This document shows, piece by piece, positions 44,621-53,634 of a stretch of 64,000 bases of DNA. The stretch spans positions 59,131 through 123,130 of the forward strand of contig JAUIJL010000027.1 in NCBI GenBank assembly GCA_030431255.1. Direction: 5' to 3'. Origin of the DNA: Thermoanaerobaculia bacterium (GTDB taxonomy: Bacteria > Acidobacteriota > Thermoanaerobaculia > Multivoradales > J023). The notes under the pieces were generated by a model. The model did no database searches and had not been told where the DNA came from. It worked only from the letters and a program-made list of their open reading frames with translations. The position numbers and the translations under genes are program-made. How positions within the stretch are numbered: position 1 is the first letter of the stretch; each line of letters starts with the position of its first letter.

Positions 44621-46272
44621 GCGTCGGATCTCAAATGCCTCGGCGACCCCGGTGGCAGACCGTGCTCTTGTTGTCGAATCTATTGGTGCTCGCCCTGCCG
44701 ATCGCCGGCATTTCCCTGTTCAAGCTCTACGACAGCCTGTTGGTGCGCCAAACCGAGTCGGAGCTGATCGTGCAGAGCGCGGCCCTGGGTGCCGTCTATC
44801 TCGACGAGCTGGAACGGACCGCGCGTTCCGTGGGCACGGATCTCACCGCCTACGGCCGGGTGGATCGAGCGCCACCCCCCAACCTCCACGCACCCCTCAG
44901 CCCGGCCATTCCCGGGCTCGATCTCGCCCGTCACCCGATTCTGCCGCCGAGCCCGGAGGCCTTGCCCGCTCCCGCGCCCGATCCCCTGGCGCGGGCCCTC
45001 GGTCGACGTTTGGAGCCGGTGCTGATCGAAGCCCAAAAAACGACCCTGGCGGGGTTGAGGATCGTCGATTTTCGGGGCGCGGTGGTGGCGTCGAGCGGCA
45101 TCGAGCTGGGCAAACGGCTCGACCATCGCCCGGAGGTGGCGGCGGCCCTCGACGGCTACCGCTCGAGCGTCTTGCGACGTCGGGATTCCTCCGGTCCCGA
45201 GCCGCCGCCGGAATCCATCAGCCGCGACGCCCAATGGCGGGTGGTGGTGGCCTTTCCGTTGAAACGGCAGGGCCGGGTGGCCGGGGCGGTGGTCGCCGCC
45301 CGGACGCCACTTTCGGTACGCCAGGCGGTCTATCGAGACCGTCGCTATTTCATGACCGGCGGTTTGATCCTGGTGGTGGCCGTGGCCTTGTTGTCGTGGT
45401 TGTTGGCGGCGGTGCTCGGTCGGCCCCTGAATCGCCTCATCGACCAAGCCCAGCGGGTGGAACGGGGGGAGCGTGGAGCCGCGGTGCCGCTCAAACATCC
45501 GGGCACCCGAGAGGTGGCGCTGATCTCCCGAGCGGTGGCCGAGATGGCTCAGACCTTGGAGTCGCGGGCGGACTATATTTCGAATTTCGCCGCCAACGTG
45601 TCCCATGAGCTCAAGACTCCGCTGACTTCCATTCAGGGGACCGTCGAGCTGCTGCGCGACCATCTTTCGGAGATGACCCCGGAAGAGCTGCGGCGATTTC
45701 TCGACATGTTGGAGAAGGACTCCCACCGCCTGGAGAAGTTGGTGGATCGCCTGTTGGAGCTGGCCCGCGCGGACATGATCCGACCCGGCTCCGAAACCGC
45801 CGAGGTAGGACCGGTGGTCCGGGCCCTGGTGGAGAGGTTCCGGGCGGAGGGTCTGAGTCTGGAGCATGACCCGGGCCGTGGCGAGGCCTCAGCCGACGAA
45901 GCAGACTCAGACGACGAGGGCTCAGCGAGTCACAGCTTGCGGGTGGCCATGGCTCCGGAGACCTTGGATTCCGTGCTCTCCAACCTGGTCGACAACGCCC
46001 GGCATCACGGAGGGCCGGACGTCCGGGTGCGCTTGACGGTTCGGACCGAGGGCAAGATGGCCTGTCTGGAGATTTCGGACGACGGACCGGGGATTAGCGA
46101 AGGAAATAAATCACGGATTTTCGATCGGTTTTTCACCACCCGACGTGATGTAGGGCGGAGCGGATTGGGATTGTCGATCGTCAAAGCGTTGACGGAGGCC
46201 CATCGGGGCTCTATTTCCCTGCGTTCCCGACCCGGGGAAACGGTCTTTTCGTTGCGCCTACCCATCCGCTGA
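44617..46272 (+). CDS. Membrane sensor histidine kinase
   Basis: A 551-aa kinase. Two transmembrane helices (about 17-37 and 246-270) enclose a periplasmic Cache-like domain (LRIVDFRGAVVASSGIELGK, WRVVVAFPLKRQGRVAGAVV). HAMP follows (PLNRLIDQAQRVERGERGA), then the dimerisation helix with phospho-acceptor His330 in VSHELKTPLTSIQG, and the ATPase boxes NLVDNARHHG (N), DDGPGI (G1) and GLGLSIVKAL (G2). An acidic Glu/Asp/Ser insertion (about 425-445) interrupts the ATPase domain. It resembles CreC/ChvG-type kinases and is the likely partner of the regulator at 42190. Confidence 0.93.
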   Translation: MSVGSQMPRRPRWQTVLLLSNLLVLALPIAGISLFKLYDSLLVRQTESELIVQSAALGAVYLDELERTARSVGTDLTAYGRVDRAPPPNLHAPLSPAIPGLDLARHPILPPSPEALPAPAPDPLARALGRRLEPVLIEAQKTTLAGLRIVDFRGAVVASSGIELGKRLDHRPEVAAALDGYRSSVLRRRDSSGPEPPPESISRDAQWRVVVAFPLKRQGRVAGAVVAARTPLSVRQAVYRDRRYFMTGGLILVVAVALLSWLLAAVLGRPLNRLIDQAQRVERGERGAAVPLKHPGTREVALISRAVAEMAQTLESRADYISNFAANVSHELKTPLTSIQGTVELLRDHLSEMTPEELRRFLDMLEKDSHRLEKLVDRLLELARADMIRPGSETAEVGPVVRALVERFRAEGLSLEHDPGRGEASADEADSDDEGSASHSLRVAMAPETLDSVLSNLVDNARHHGGPDVRVRLTVRTEGKMACLEISDDGPGISEGNKSRIFDRFFTTRRDVGRSGLGLSIVKALTEAHRGSISLRSRPGETVFSLRLPIR

Positions 46273-46315
46273 ACGCCGTGGTCAGGCGAATCGCCACTTC
46301 CTTCAGATAGATCTT

Positions 46316-46321
46316 TATATA
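46316..46321 (+). promoter_or_regulatory. Candidate -10 (TATATA) close to the NACHT-WD40 start
   Basis: TATATA lies 8 nt before ATG 46330 inside an AT-rich patch in the 57-bp gap after the kinase gene. The NACHT gene may therefore have its own, possibly leaderless, transcript. Confidence 0.35.
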
Positions 46322-46329
46322 GATCCGAT

Positions 46330-49300
46330 ATGATGGCTGTCCTTTTTGGAGGGAAGCCGGCTTTGTCATCCAACGTGTTATCCACCGTGTCGCCCAACGA
46401 ATCTCCTGCCGATACCCAATTGGCGGGCCTGCCCGAAGATGCCGATCTCAAACCCCGGCCCTTGAGCGATTCGGTGTCCGAGCTGTTCCGCTGGGCGGGT
46501 TATCGGGTGGAGCCCCTGTCGGATTCGGTGGCCGGTTCGGGCATGCCCGGCGAGGCCGAGCCCAACGGAGGCTCAGGGGCGGACGTCGAGATGTTGCGGG
46601 TCACCCACGATGCGGGTCCGTTGGCCATTCGGGCGGTGGTCTCGTGCCTCAGAGGGCTGCCGAGTGTCGAGGCGGTGGAGCGTTTGGCCCAGGCAGTCCG
46701 AGCGGCCACCCTTTCCGAGGAGCAGGAGCTGGTGGGACCCCGGCGCGGGGTGATGGTGATCGGTTCCGGCCCGGCGGGTGAAACCCCCGAGGTCGCCGGC
46801 GAGATCTCCGAGCTGGCGCGTCGCCATTCCGTGGAGCTCAAGACCGAGAGCGAGCTGCTTTGCTCGTTGGTGGACATGCCCGAAGCCGCGGCCTTGGCGG
46901 GTCGCCCATTCCGAGGCTCGGAGCTCGAGTCCCGCTACGTCGAGCAGGAGGTGGTGCTCGAAAACGAGCTGTGCCGCCCGAGCGAGACGTCGACAGGCGA
47001 AATATCGTCGGAGCAGGTGGAAGCCCGTGAGCTGAGCCCATGGGTCGACCAATGGCTCGAAGGCGACGGAAGCTTCTTGGCCCTATTGGGAGATTTCGGC
47101 ATCGGCAAAACCAGCTTCTGCCGACGGCTGGCCGCCCGCTTAGCCGCCGACTGGCGACCCGGCCGAAGATTGCCGGTGCTGGTGGATTTGCGGGAGCATT
47201 TGACCGGCTCGTTGACCCCCGAAGAGCTGTTGGCCCGTCACTTCAGGCACCTCGGCATCCGTTCCGCCCACCCAGGAGCTTTGTTGCGGCTGTGTTTGGA
47301 GGGTCATTTGGTGCTCATTCTCGACGCATTCGGCGAGATGGTGGCCCACGCGGAATCGGGCCTGCATCTGACCGCCTTACGCCGCCTGATGGCTTTGGCC
47401 CGAGGTCGGGCCAAGGTCATTCTCACCTGCCGTACCCATTACTTTCGAGATGCTCCGGAAGAGGTCTGGCGTCTGGCCACCCACGGCGACAGCCCTACCG
47501 CGACCACGCCCCTTTTCGACGAGCTGAAGGCGACGCCCAACGCCGAGATCGCCTATTTCTGCGAGCTCGACGACTCCCGGGTGGAAAGCTATTTGCGCAG
47601 GGTGGTGCCGGAGGACTTTCAAAGACTCAGAGACCTGCTCAACAGCTCCTACCATTTGGAGAGCTTAGCGGGACGGCCGTTTTTGTTGCGCATGATCATC
47701 GAGGCCCTACCCCGCATCGAGTCGGGTCGCGGGGATGCGAGCCTAGCGGGTCTCTACGAGTCCTATTGCGATCAATGGCTCCGGCCTCAGCGCGAGAAGT
47801 CTTCGGTGGGGCGTCGGTTGCGCTCCCGGTTGGTGGAAGAGCTCGCCCGGCGTATTTGGAGCGGCCTCGAAAGGGTGGATCACGCGGAGCTGATCGCGGC
47901 CCTTTCCGCGGCGTCGCCGGACGTGGAAAAGCACGACGGCCCGGAAGAAAGCTCGGAGAGCCACCCGTCGGCGGCAATGTGCTCGGCGGACGAGCTCGAT
48001 CAAGTCCTGCGGCGAGCACCGTTTCTGCATCGCGACGGCAAGGGGCGCTACGGTTTCGTGCATCGCTCATTCCTCGAATTCTTCCTCGCCCAAAGCGTGC
48101 GCCGGAGCATTGCCGGCAACCAAGCCCATGGCCTCGAGCTGCCCGCCCTCACCCGCGAGGTGGCCTTTTTCCTCGAATGTTGGCGGGACGCGGACGATAT
48201 CCCGCGGTTCGCCGGTCGGGTGCTGTCGGGCACCTATGTGCGCCGCGCTTCCGAGAACGCTCTCCTACTCTTGGTTTTCCATGCCCGATCCCGTCTGGGT
48301 CCGTTGCTCGGTCCCGGAGCCGAAAAGGTGGAGGAGCGTTTGGCCGTGGAGCTGCCGAGGGCGTTTGCCACCCTCCGGCCGACGACTCTGAATCTTCAAG
48401 GAGCCGACTTCACCGGCATGGATTTGCGGGCTTTGGACCTCGCCTCCGGCGACTTCCGCGACGCCGTGTTGGAGCGTGCGGACCTACGCTTTTCCCGATT
48501 CGACGGCTCGGATCTCAACGGCGCCCGTTTGCGGGGCGCGGACTTGCGGTCCGCTCGCCTGGAAGGCACCTCCCTGGAGCAGGTGGACCTGCGAGAAGCG
48601 GATCTGCGGGGCGCGGACTTGCGTTTGGCCCGCTGCGCCCGTTCCGACTTCAGCGACGCCCGAATCGACGGCTTGGTGACCGACGGCGCGACCTTCTTGG
48701 CCACCCGTGGGTTGCCGTCGGAGCTGGTGGCGTCGGCCATTGAGGTCAGCCCGGTCTTCCAATCCGGCCACAGCTGGCGGGTGTGTGACGTGGCCTGGCA
48801 TCCGGAGCTGCCGTTGGTGGCTTCGGCGGCGGAAGACGGCGCGATTTTGGTGTGGAATGTGGCCGCCAACCGTTTGTTGCGTCGATTGTCGGGCCACGGG
48901 CGGGCGGTCAACGCGGTGGCCTGGGATGTCGACGGCAAACGCCTCGCCACCGGCTCAGAAGATCGCACCGTGCGTATCTGGGACGCGGGAAGCGGTCGCC
49001 TGCTGCACCAGCTCAAGGGGCATACGGCCGGGGTCAGCGACCTCGATTGGGACGGCACCGGCGGCCGCTTGGTGTCCGCCTCCGAAGACCACACCGCGCG
49101 CATTTGGGACGCCGAATCCGGTGATTGCTTGCGCGTCCTAGAGGGGCATTCCGATCGCATCAACTGCGTGGCCTGGGACGGCAGCGGCGATCGCTTGGCC
49201 ACCGGCTCGGACGATTGGACCGTGCGTTTGTGGGACCCGGGAGACGGTGAAGGCTCCCGGGTGTTGGCGGGTCACTCCGACGGCGTGCACGCCTTGGATT

Positions 49301-50691
49301 GGGCCCCCGGTGGGCGTCGGCTGGCCTCCGGCTCGGACGATTGGACGGTGCGCATCTGGAACCCCAAAACCGGTCGGTCCACCCGCACCCTGTCCGGCCA
49401 TTCCGAGGGTGTGCACGCGGTGGCTTGGCATCCCGGCGGTCAACGGTTGGCGTCCGGGGCGTTCGATCGCTCGATTCGTCTTTGGGACGCGGATACCGGG
49501 CGCGCCTTGGGCAAGCTGGCGGGGCATTCCGGCTGGGTCCGGGCCCTGTCGTGGAGCCCGTCGGGCCGTCGCTTGGCTTCGGGCGCTTCGAGCCGCGCGG
49601 TGCGCCTGTGGGATGTGGAGGAGCGTCGCACCACCCATCGTCTGGCGGGATTCGCCGGTTGGATCAACACCGTGGCCTGGGCGCCGGACGGGAGTCGGCT
49701 GGCGTCCGGATCCTCAGGACGGATCGTGCGCATTTGGAATCGGCAGGACGGCAGCTCGTTCTCTTTGGAAGGCCACGAGGATCGCGTGCACACGGTGGCG
49801 TGGGATCCGTCGGGCCGTCGGCTGGCCTCCGGTGCCGACGATCGCACGGTGCGGCTCTGGGACGTGGATCGGGGCGAGGTGGAGCATGTGCTCGAAGGGC
49901 ATGCCGGCTGGATTCGTGCGGTGGTGTGGTCACCGGAAGGCGATCGCTTGGCCTCCGGCGCCGACGATCGAGCCGTGCGCATCTGGAACACCCAATCCGG
50001 GGAATGTGAGAGGGTTTTCGAAGGCCATTCCGGCTGGGTCCGGGCCCTGGCGTGGGATCCGGCGGATCAATTCCTGGCGTCCGGTGCGGACGACGGCATG
50101 GTCAAGCTCTGGCATCTGGGCTCCGGGCAACAAACCCATACCCTCGGTGGTCACGGAGCCTGGGTGCTGTCCATCGCCTGGGACCCCAACGGACGGCGTT
50201 TGGCATCGGGCACGGCGGACGGCCAAGTGCGGATTTGGGACGCCGAAGCCGCGCGCAAAATCCACCGGCTCGACGCCCACGAGTCCTGGGTCCACACCGT
50301 GGCCTGGAGCCCGTCGGGGGATCGTCTATTGTCGGTTTCGGTGGACGGCTGTGTGCATATTTGCGATGCCCACAGCGGCAAATGCCTGCGCACCTTGGAC
50401 GTGGGATTCGTTTGGCACGCGGCTTGGCTGGGGGAATTGCTCGCACTGGCGTCACCGGAAGGCAAGGTCGCGCTTTGGCGGCTTGAAGAGGATCAAAGCC
50501 GGAAGATCGCCGACCTCTGGGGCACCCCCCAAGGCGGTCTGGTGGTGACCGACGCGGGCCTGGTGGAAGGCGATGAGGAGGCCCTCGATTGGATTCGATT
50601 CGTCGACGAGGGGTGGGCGATCTACGCCCTGGACGAGCTGCGGGATCGCCACGATCCGGAAGGGGTGCGGAAAGCGCTCTCGGCGTCGTAG
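46330..50691 (+). CDS. NACHT/STAND NTPase with pentapeptide repeats and 14 WD40 blades
   Basis: A 1453-aa NLR-like protein. Residues about 45-200 look like an Mrr-type nuclease fold (ELFRWAGYRVEP, AIRAVVSCLRG, RRGVMVIGSG), but where active enzymes have QxK the sequence is SCLR, so catalysis is doubtful. The NACHT NTPase has Walker A LLGDFGIGKTSF near 253, Walker B LVLILDAFGEM near 327 and the arginine segment ILTCRTHYF. Pentapeptide repeats (A[DN]LR-type, about 686-784) join it to 14 WD40 repeats (about 811-1390), enough for two seven-bladed propellers. Start may be ATG 46330 or TTG 46363, which has GGAGGG before it. Such proteins act as sensors, some in phage defence; the role here is not shown. 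Confidence 0.88.
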   Translation: MMAVLFGGKPALSSNVLSTVSPNESPADTQLAGLPEDADLKPRPLSDSVSELFRWAGYRVEPLSDSVAGSGMPGEAEPNGGSGADVEMLRVTHDAGPLAIRAVVSCLRGLPSVEAVERLAQAVRAATLSEEQELVGPRRGVMVIGSGPAGETPEVAGEISELARRHSVELKTESELLCSLVDMPEAAALAGRPFRGSELESRYVEQEVVLENELCRPSETSTGEISSEQVEARELSPWVDQWLEGDGSFLALLGDFGIGKTSFCRRLAARLAADWRPGRRLPVLVDLREHLTGSLTPEELLARHFRHLGIRSAHPGALLRLCLEGHLVLILDAFGEMVAHAESGLHLTALRRLMALARGRAKVILTCRTHYFRDAPEEVWRLATHGDSPTATTPLFDELKATPNAEIAYFCELDDSRVESYLRRVVPEDFQRLRDLLNSSYHLESLAGRPFLLRMIIEALPRIESGRGDASLAGLYESYCDQWLRPQREKSSVGRRLRSRLVEELARRIWSGLERVDHAELIAALSAASPDVEKHDGPEESSESHPSAAMCSADELDQVLRRAPFLHRDGKGRYGFVHRSFLEFFLAQSVRRSIAGNQAHGLELPALTREVAFFLECWRDADDIPRFAGRVLSGTYVRRASENALLLLVFHARSRLGPLLGPGAEKVEERLAVELPRAFATLRPTTLNLQGADFTGMDLRALDLASGDFRDAVLERADLRFSRFDGSDLNGARLRGADLRSARLEGTSLEQVDLREADLRGADLRLARCARSDFSDARIDGLVTDGATFLATRGLPSELVASAIEVSPVFQSGHSWRVCDVAWHPELPLVASAAEDGAILVWNVAANRLLRRLSGHGRAVNAVAWDVDGKRLATGSEDRTVRIWDAGSGRLLHQLKGHTAGVSDLDWDGTGGRLVSASEDHTARIWDAESGDCLRVLEGHSDRINCVAWDGSGDRLATGSDDWTVRLWDPGDGEGSRVLAGHSDGVHALDWAPGGRRLASGSDDWTVRIWNPKTGRSTRTLSGHSEGVHAVAWHPGGQRLASGAFDRSIRLWDADTGRALGKLAGHSGWVRALSWSPSGRRLASGASSRAVRLWDVEERRTTHRLAGFAGWINTVAWAPDGSRLASGSSGRIVRIWNRQDGSSFSLEGHEDRVHTVAWDPSGRRLASGADDRTVRLWDVDRGEVEHVLEGHAGWIRAVVWSPEGDRLASGADDRAVRIWNTQSGECERVFEGHSGWVRALAWDPADQFLASGADDGMVKLWHLGSGQQTHTLGGHGAWVLSIAWDPNGRRLASGTADGQVRIWDAEAARKIHRLDAHESWVHTVAWSPSGDRLLSVSVDGCVHICDAHSGKCLRTLDVGFVWHAAWLGELLALASPEGKVALWRLEEDQSRKIADLWGTPQGGLVVTDAGLVEGDEEALDWIRFVDEGWAIYALDELRDRHDPEGVRKALSAS

Positions 50692-50937
50692 GCCCTCACC
50701 TAGGTCCTCACTGCCCTAGCTGGGTATGCCACAGGCCCTCACCCCCCTAGCCCCCCTCTCCCGGGACGGGAGAGGGGGGAATGATTGCTTGCGCTTCGCG
50801 CGCGCATTCGAAGGTGTTCTGAGGTGTCTGAGCGTTGAATAGGCTCCCAGCAAACCGAGTAAGTTGGGGGGTGAGGGTTCTGTGCCCGAACCCTCGACCC
50901 GCTGGGATCTCCCGAGAATCTTTGGCACAATCCGCCC
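50692..50937. repeat. Intergenic region with a strong 13-bp hairpin
   Basis: CCCCCCTCTCCCG (50751-50763) and CGGGAGAGGGGGG (50767-50779) form a perfect 13-bp stem with a GGA loop. It is preceded by GCCCTCACCCCCC, which also begins at 50692 directly after the stop codon (GCCCTCAC). The same lead-in bounds the element at 5224-5654. No U-tract follows; it may still stop transcription or stabilise RNA. Confidence 0.7.
50926..50931 (+). promoter_or_regulatory. Putative leaderless -10 (CACAAT)
   Basis: CACAAT, then CCGCCC, then ATG 50938. The spacer is 6 nt, with no Shine-Dalgarno sequence; the spacer closely resembles those before hrpB and the GH1 gene. Confidence 0.5.
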
Positions 50938-51435
50938 ATGCCTTCCCACGACTCCTATCGAAGCATCTCGTCTCGCGGTAGCCTGCCCGTCCTGTGTTTG
51001 ACCCTGGCGATTCCAGGCCTCGGGGTGGCGGCCGTGGTCGGCGGGGAGATCGCGGCCTGGGTCTTCGGCGTGCTCAGCGTGGCGGTTTGGTCGGCCCTGG
51101 CGTTTCTCGGAGCGCGGCGGGTGGATCGACCCATGTCCCCGGGGCTGAAGGTGGGATTGCTCGCGGTCTCTCTGTGGCTGGTCGGATGTTTGACGGTGCT
51201 TTGGGGTCTGCGAGGGCCCGACCCTCTCTTGCCGTGGAACGGTCGTCTGCTCGGTATGCCCCTGGCGATGGCCTTTCAGGTCGTCGGGGTGTTCGTGCTG
51301 CCGCTGCCGATTCTGGCTTGGCTCTATGCGCGCTTCTTCACCACCGACATCCTTACCGACGAGGATCTGACCCGCCTGGCCCGCCTGAGCGGTCAGACCC
51401 GGGCATCCTCAGCCGATCGGGCGGAGGACACCTGA
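50938..51435 (+). CDS. Small four-helix membrane protein next to an SSF symporter
   Basis: A 165-aa protein with four hydrophobic segments (about 17-34, 38-57, 73-92, 108-132) and a charged C-terminal tail (TDILTDEDLTRLARLSG). Small membrane proteins of this size often accompany sodium:solute symporters (for example DUF485 or DUF4212 types), and the symporter gene starts 3 bp after the stop. I cannot assign it to either family by motif. Confidence 0.75.
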   Translation: MPSHDSYRSISSRGSLPVLCLTLAIPGLGVAAVVGGEIAAWVFGVLSVAVWSALAFLGARRVDRPMSPGLKVGLLAVSLWLVGCLTVLWGLRGPDPLLPWNGRLLGMPLAMAFQVVGVFVLPLPILAWLYARFFTTDILTDEDLTRLARLSGQTRASSADRAEDT

Positions 51436-51438
51436 GCC

Positions 51439-52980
51439 GTGGAAGCCCTGGCGCAATCCGCGGCCGCTCGCCCCACCCTGATCACCGTGGCCTTGATCTA
51501 CCTGTTGGCGGTGGCGGTGGTCGGGTGGTGGTCTTGGCGTCGAACCCGGACGGCCAAGGACTTCTTCATCGCCGGCCAAGCCCTGGGACTTGTGGTCACC
51601 GGCCTGGCGACCATGTCGGCGGCGTTTTCGGGTTTCCTCTTCCTCGGCGGCCCGGGGCTTACCTATCGCTTGGGCCTGAGCTCGTTGTTCATCGTCTTTC
51701 CGGTCAGCCTGACGGGAGTCTTGTTGTGCTGGACCGTGGCCAAGCGATTGCGTCTCCTCTCCGAGGTGCGCGAGGTCTTCACCGTGCCCGACGCTATCTT
51801 CATGCGATACCGCAGCCGGGCGGCCGCGGGTTGGGCGGCGATCGCCGTCGTCATCGGCACCGTGGGCTATTTGGGGGCGCAGCTGCTCGCCCTGGCGGTG
51901 TTGTTGGATTCGGTGCTCGGCCTGGAGGTCCATTTCGGCTCCCACAGCCTGGCGGTGGCCATGGGTCTGGGCCTGGCGGTGATGGTCGCCTACGCCGTGG
52001 CCGGCGGCATGGTCGCGGGGGTCTACACCGACGTCTTCCAGGGCTCGTTGATGTTGGTGGCGGCGGTCGCGGTCTTCTACTACGCCTTGCAATCCGGCGG
52101 CGGTCTAGCCGAGATCACCCGTTCCATCAGCACCTCGGAGGCCTTTGGCTCGGCGTTCCTGGATCCCATGGGAGGCGGCCGGGCGCCGATCTTCCTGGGC
52201 TTGAGCTTCTTCTTCGTCTTTACCATCGGCGTCTTGGGTCAGCCCCACACCCTGCACAAATTTTTGATGCTCAAAGATCCTCGCAAGCTCCGTTTTCTGC
52301 CCGCGGTCTTGGGAGTGTCCCAAGTGCTGGTGGTGTTGATTTGGCTCGGAGTCGGTCTGGCGGTGCCGGCGTTGGTGGCCCAGGGGCATCTGCCGCCGTT
52401 CGACCAACCGGATCGGGTGACGCCCGTATTCCTGCTGACCCAAGTGCCCGAATTGTTGGCGGGTCTGGTCTTCGCCGGGGTATTGGCGGCGATCATGTCG
52501 ACCGCCGATTCCTTCGTCAACATCGCCTCGGCGGCGTTGGTTCGGGACCTGCCCAGGGCCCTGGGCAAACCCTTGGATCGCGAGCTTTTTTGGGGGCGGT
52601 GGGCGGTGGTTCTAATCGCCGGGTCGTCGGCGGTATTCGCTTTTCTCTACGGCGATTTGATCGCCTTGCTCGGCACCTTTGCCTATGGAATTTTTGCCGC
52701 TGCCCTAACCCCGTGCTTGGCGGTGGGTTTGCATTGGAAACGGGCCGGCGCCAACGCCGCGGTGGCTTCCTTGGTCACCGGGCTGGTGGTGGCTCTGGCG
52801 GTGGAGCTGTGGATGAAGCAGACCCTCTTTCCGGAGTGGCCGAGACCGGCCCTCACCCCCGGAGTCTTGCCCTCGGTTGTGGCCATGGCCTGCTCGTTTT
52901 CGGTGTTCTTGGGGGTTGCCTGGTTCTTTCCGGACACCGAGCCCTTGGATCCCGACGTCGACGCGGTGATGTCCATGTGA
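51439..52980 (+). CDS. Sodium:solute symporter (SSF family)
   Basis: A 513-aa symporter with about thirteen helices. SSF marks include FFIAGQALGLVVTGLATMSA in helix 1-2, GYLGAQLLALAVLLDSVLG, the GGMVAGVYTDVFQGSLML block, and LAAIMSTADSFVNIASAALV near 350, the typical Na+-site helix. It starts at GTG 51439. The substrate cannot be told; acetate, pantothenate, proline and other carriers share this plan. It forms an operon with the small membrane protein upstream. Confidence 0.9.
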   Translation: MEALAQSAAARPTLITVALIYLLAVAVVGWWSWRRTRTAKDFFIAGQALGLVVTGLATMSAAFSGFLFLGGPGLTYRLGLSSLFIVFPVSLTGVLLCWTVAKRLRLLSEVREVFTVPDAIFMRYRSRAAAGWAAIAVVIGTVGYLGAQLLALAVLLDSVLGLEVHFGSHSLAVAMGLGLAVMVAYAVAGGMVAGVYTDVFQGSLMLVAAVAVFYYALQSGGGLAEITRSISTSEAFGSAFLDPMGGGRAPIFLGLSFFFVFTIGVLGQPHTLHKFLMLKDPRKLRFLPAVLGVSQVLVVLIWLGVGLAVPALVAQGHLPPFDQPDRVTPVFLLTQVPELLAGLVFAGVLAAIMSTADSFVNIASAALVRDLPRALGKPLDRELFWGRWAVVLIAGSSAVFAFLYGDLIALLGTFAYGIFAAALTPCLAVGLHWKRAGANAAVASLVTGLVVALAVELWMKQTLFPEWPRPALTPGVLPSVVAMACSFSVFLGVAWFFPDTEPLDPDVDAVMSM

Positions 52981-53138
52981 CCGCTGGTCGGCGTATACTG
53001 CGGACAGCATGACGAAATGAATGGTCCGCATCCTCAGCTATGTATTCGACTTAGGCCTCTTCGGCCAAGACCTCGATTTGGATCGGACCCACGAGCTGAA
53101 CGACAAGGCCTGCTTAGATCATTTGTACGAGCCGATTG

Positions 53139-53597
53139 ATGGACGACCCCAGAATCGTCGACTGGTTGCGCCTACAGCGCAATGTCCTGTCGAAGCTCTA
53201 TATCGAAAAAGCCATGGGCGGTGAGTACCCCCACTACGGCGGGCTATCGCCGTTGTCGCTCAAGGCGGTGATGGATCGGAAAGTCCGGACGCTGATCTAC
53301 CACGCGGATCGCGACGAGGAAGCTCTGGAAGTCACCGTGGCTACCCATCGCAAACAAGCCGCGCAGGTCACAGCGCAAATTCCGATTCTGGAGAAGCTGG
53401 CATTCATCGAGGATTGGGCGGCCATCGTCAAGCATCATGTGGAACAAGATCCCGAAACCGAGGACTTTCGAGCGGAATTGCTCAAGCGGCTCGCGGAAGC
53501 GGTTCGCTATACCAAGATAACGACTCGCTCGGTGGAGCTGGACCGTAAGATGGCCGAGCTCTCCGGTGATGCCGAGCTTTCCAGTGATTCGGTGTAG
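53139..53597 (+). CDS. Unknown soluble protein
   Basis: A 152-aa acidic helical protein beginning MDDPRIVDWLRLQRNVLSK, with many Glu/Arg/Lys pairs and no signal or membrane helix. No family recognised. It ends 37 bp before a cyclase-domain gene on the same strand and may be co-transcribed with it. ATG 53139 is preferred to the TTG three bases earlier; neither has a clear ribosome site. Confidence 0.55.
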   Translation: MDDPRIVDWLRLQRNVLSKLYIEKAMGGEYPHYGGLSPLSLKAVMDRKVRTLIYHADRDEEALEVTVATHRKQAAQVTAQIPILEKLAFIEDWAAIVKHHVEQDPETEDFRAELLKRLAEAVRYTKITTRSVELDRKMAELSGDAELSSDSV

Positions 53598-53634
53598 GCC
53601 GTCCGACCTCTGAGCCTGTGCCGTTCGAAGACCC

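Noticed and set aside
53021..53224. 67-codon ORF after the symporter
   Set aside because: It overlaps the better-supported 53139 frame, has no ribosome site and no recognisable features.
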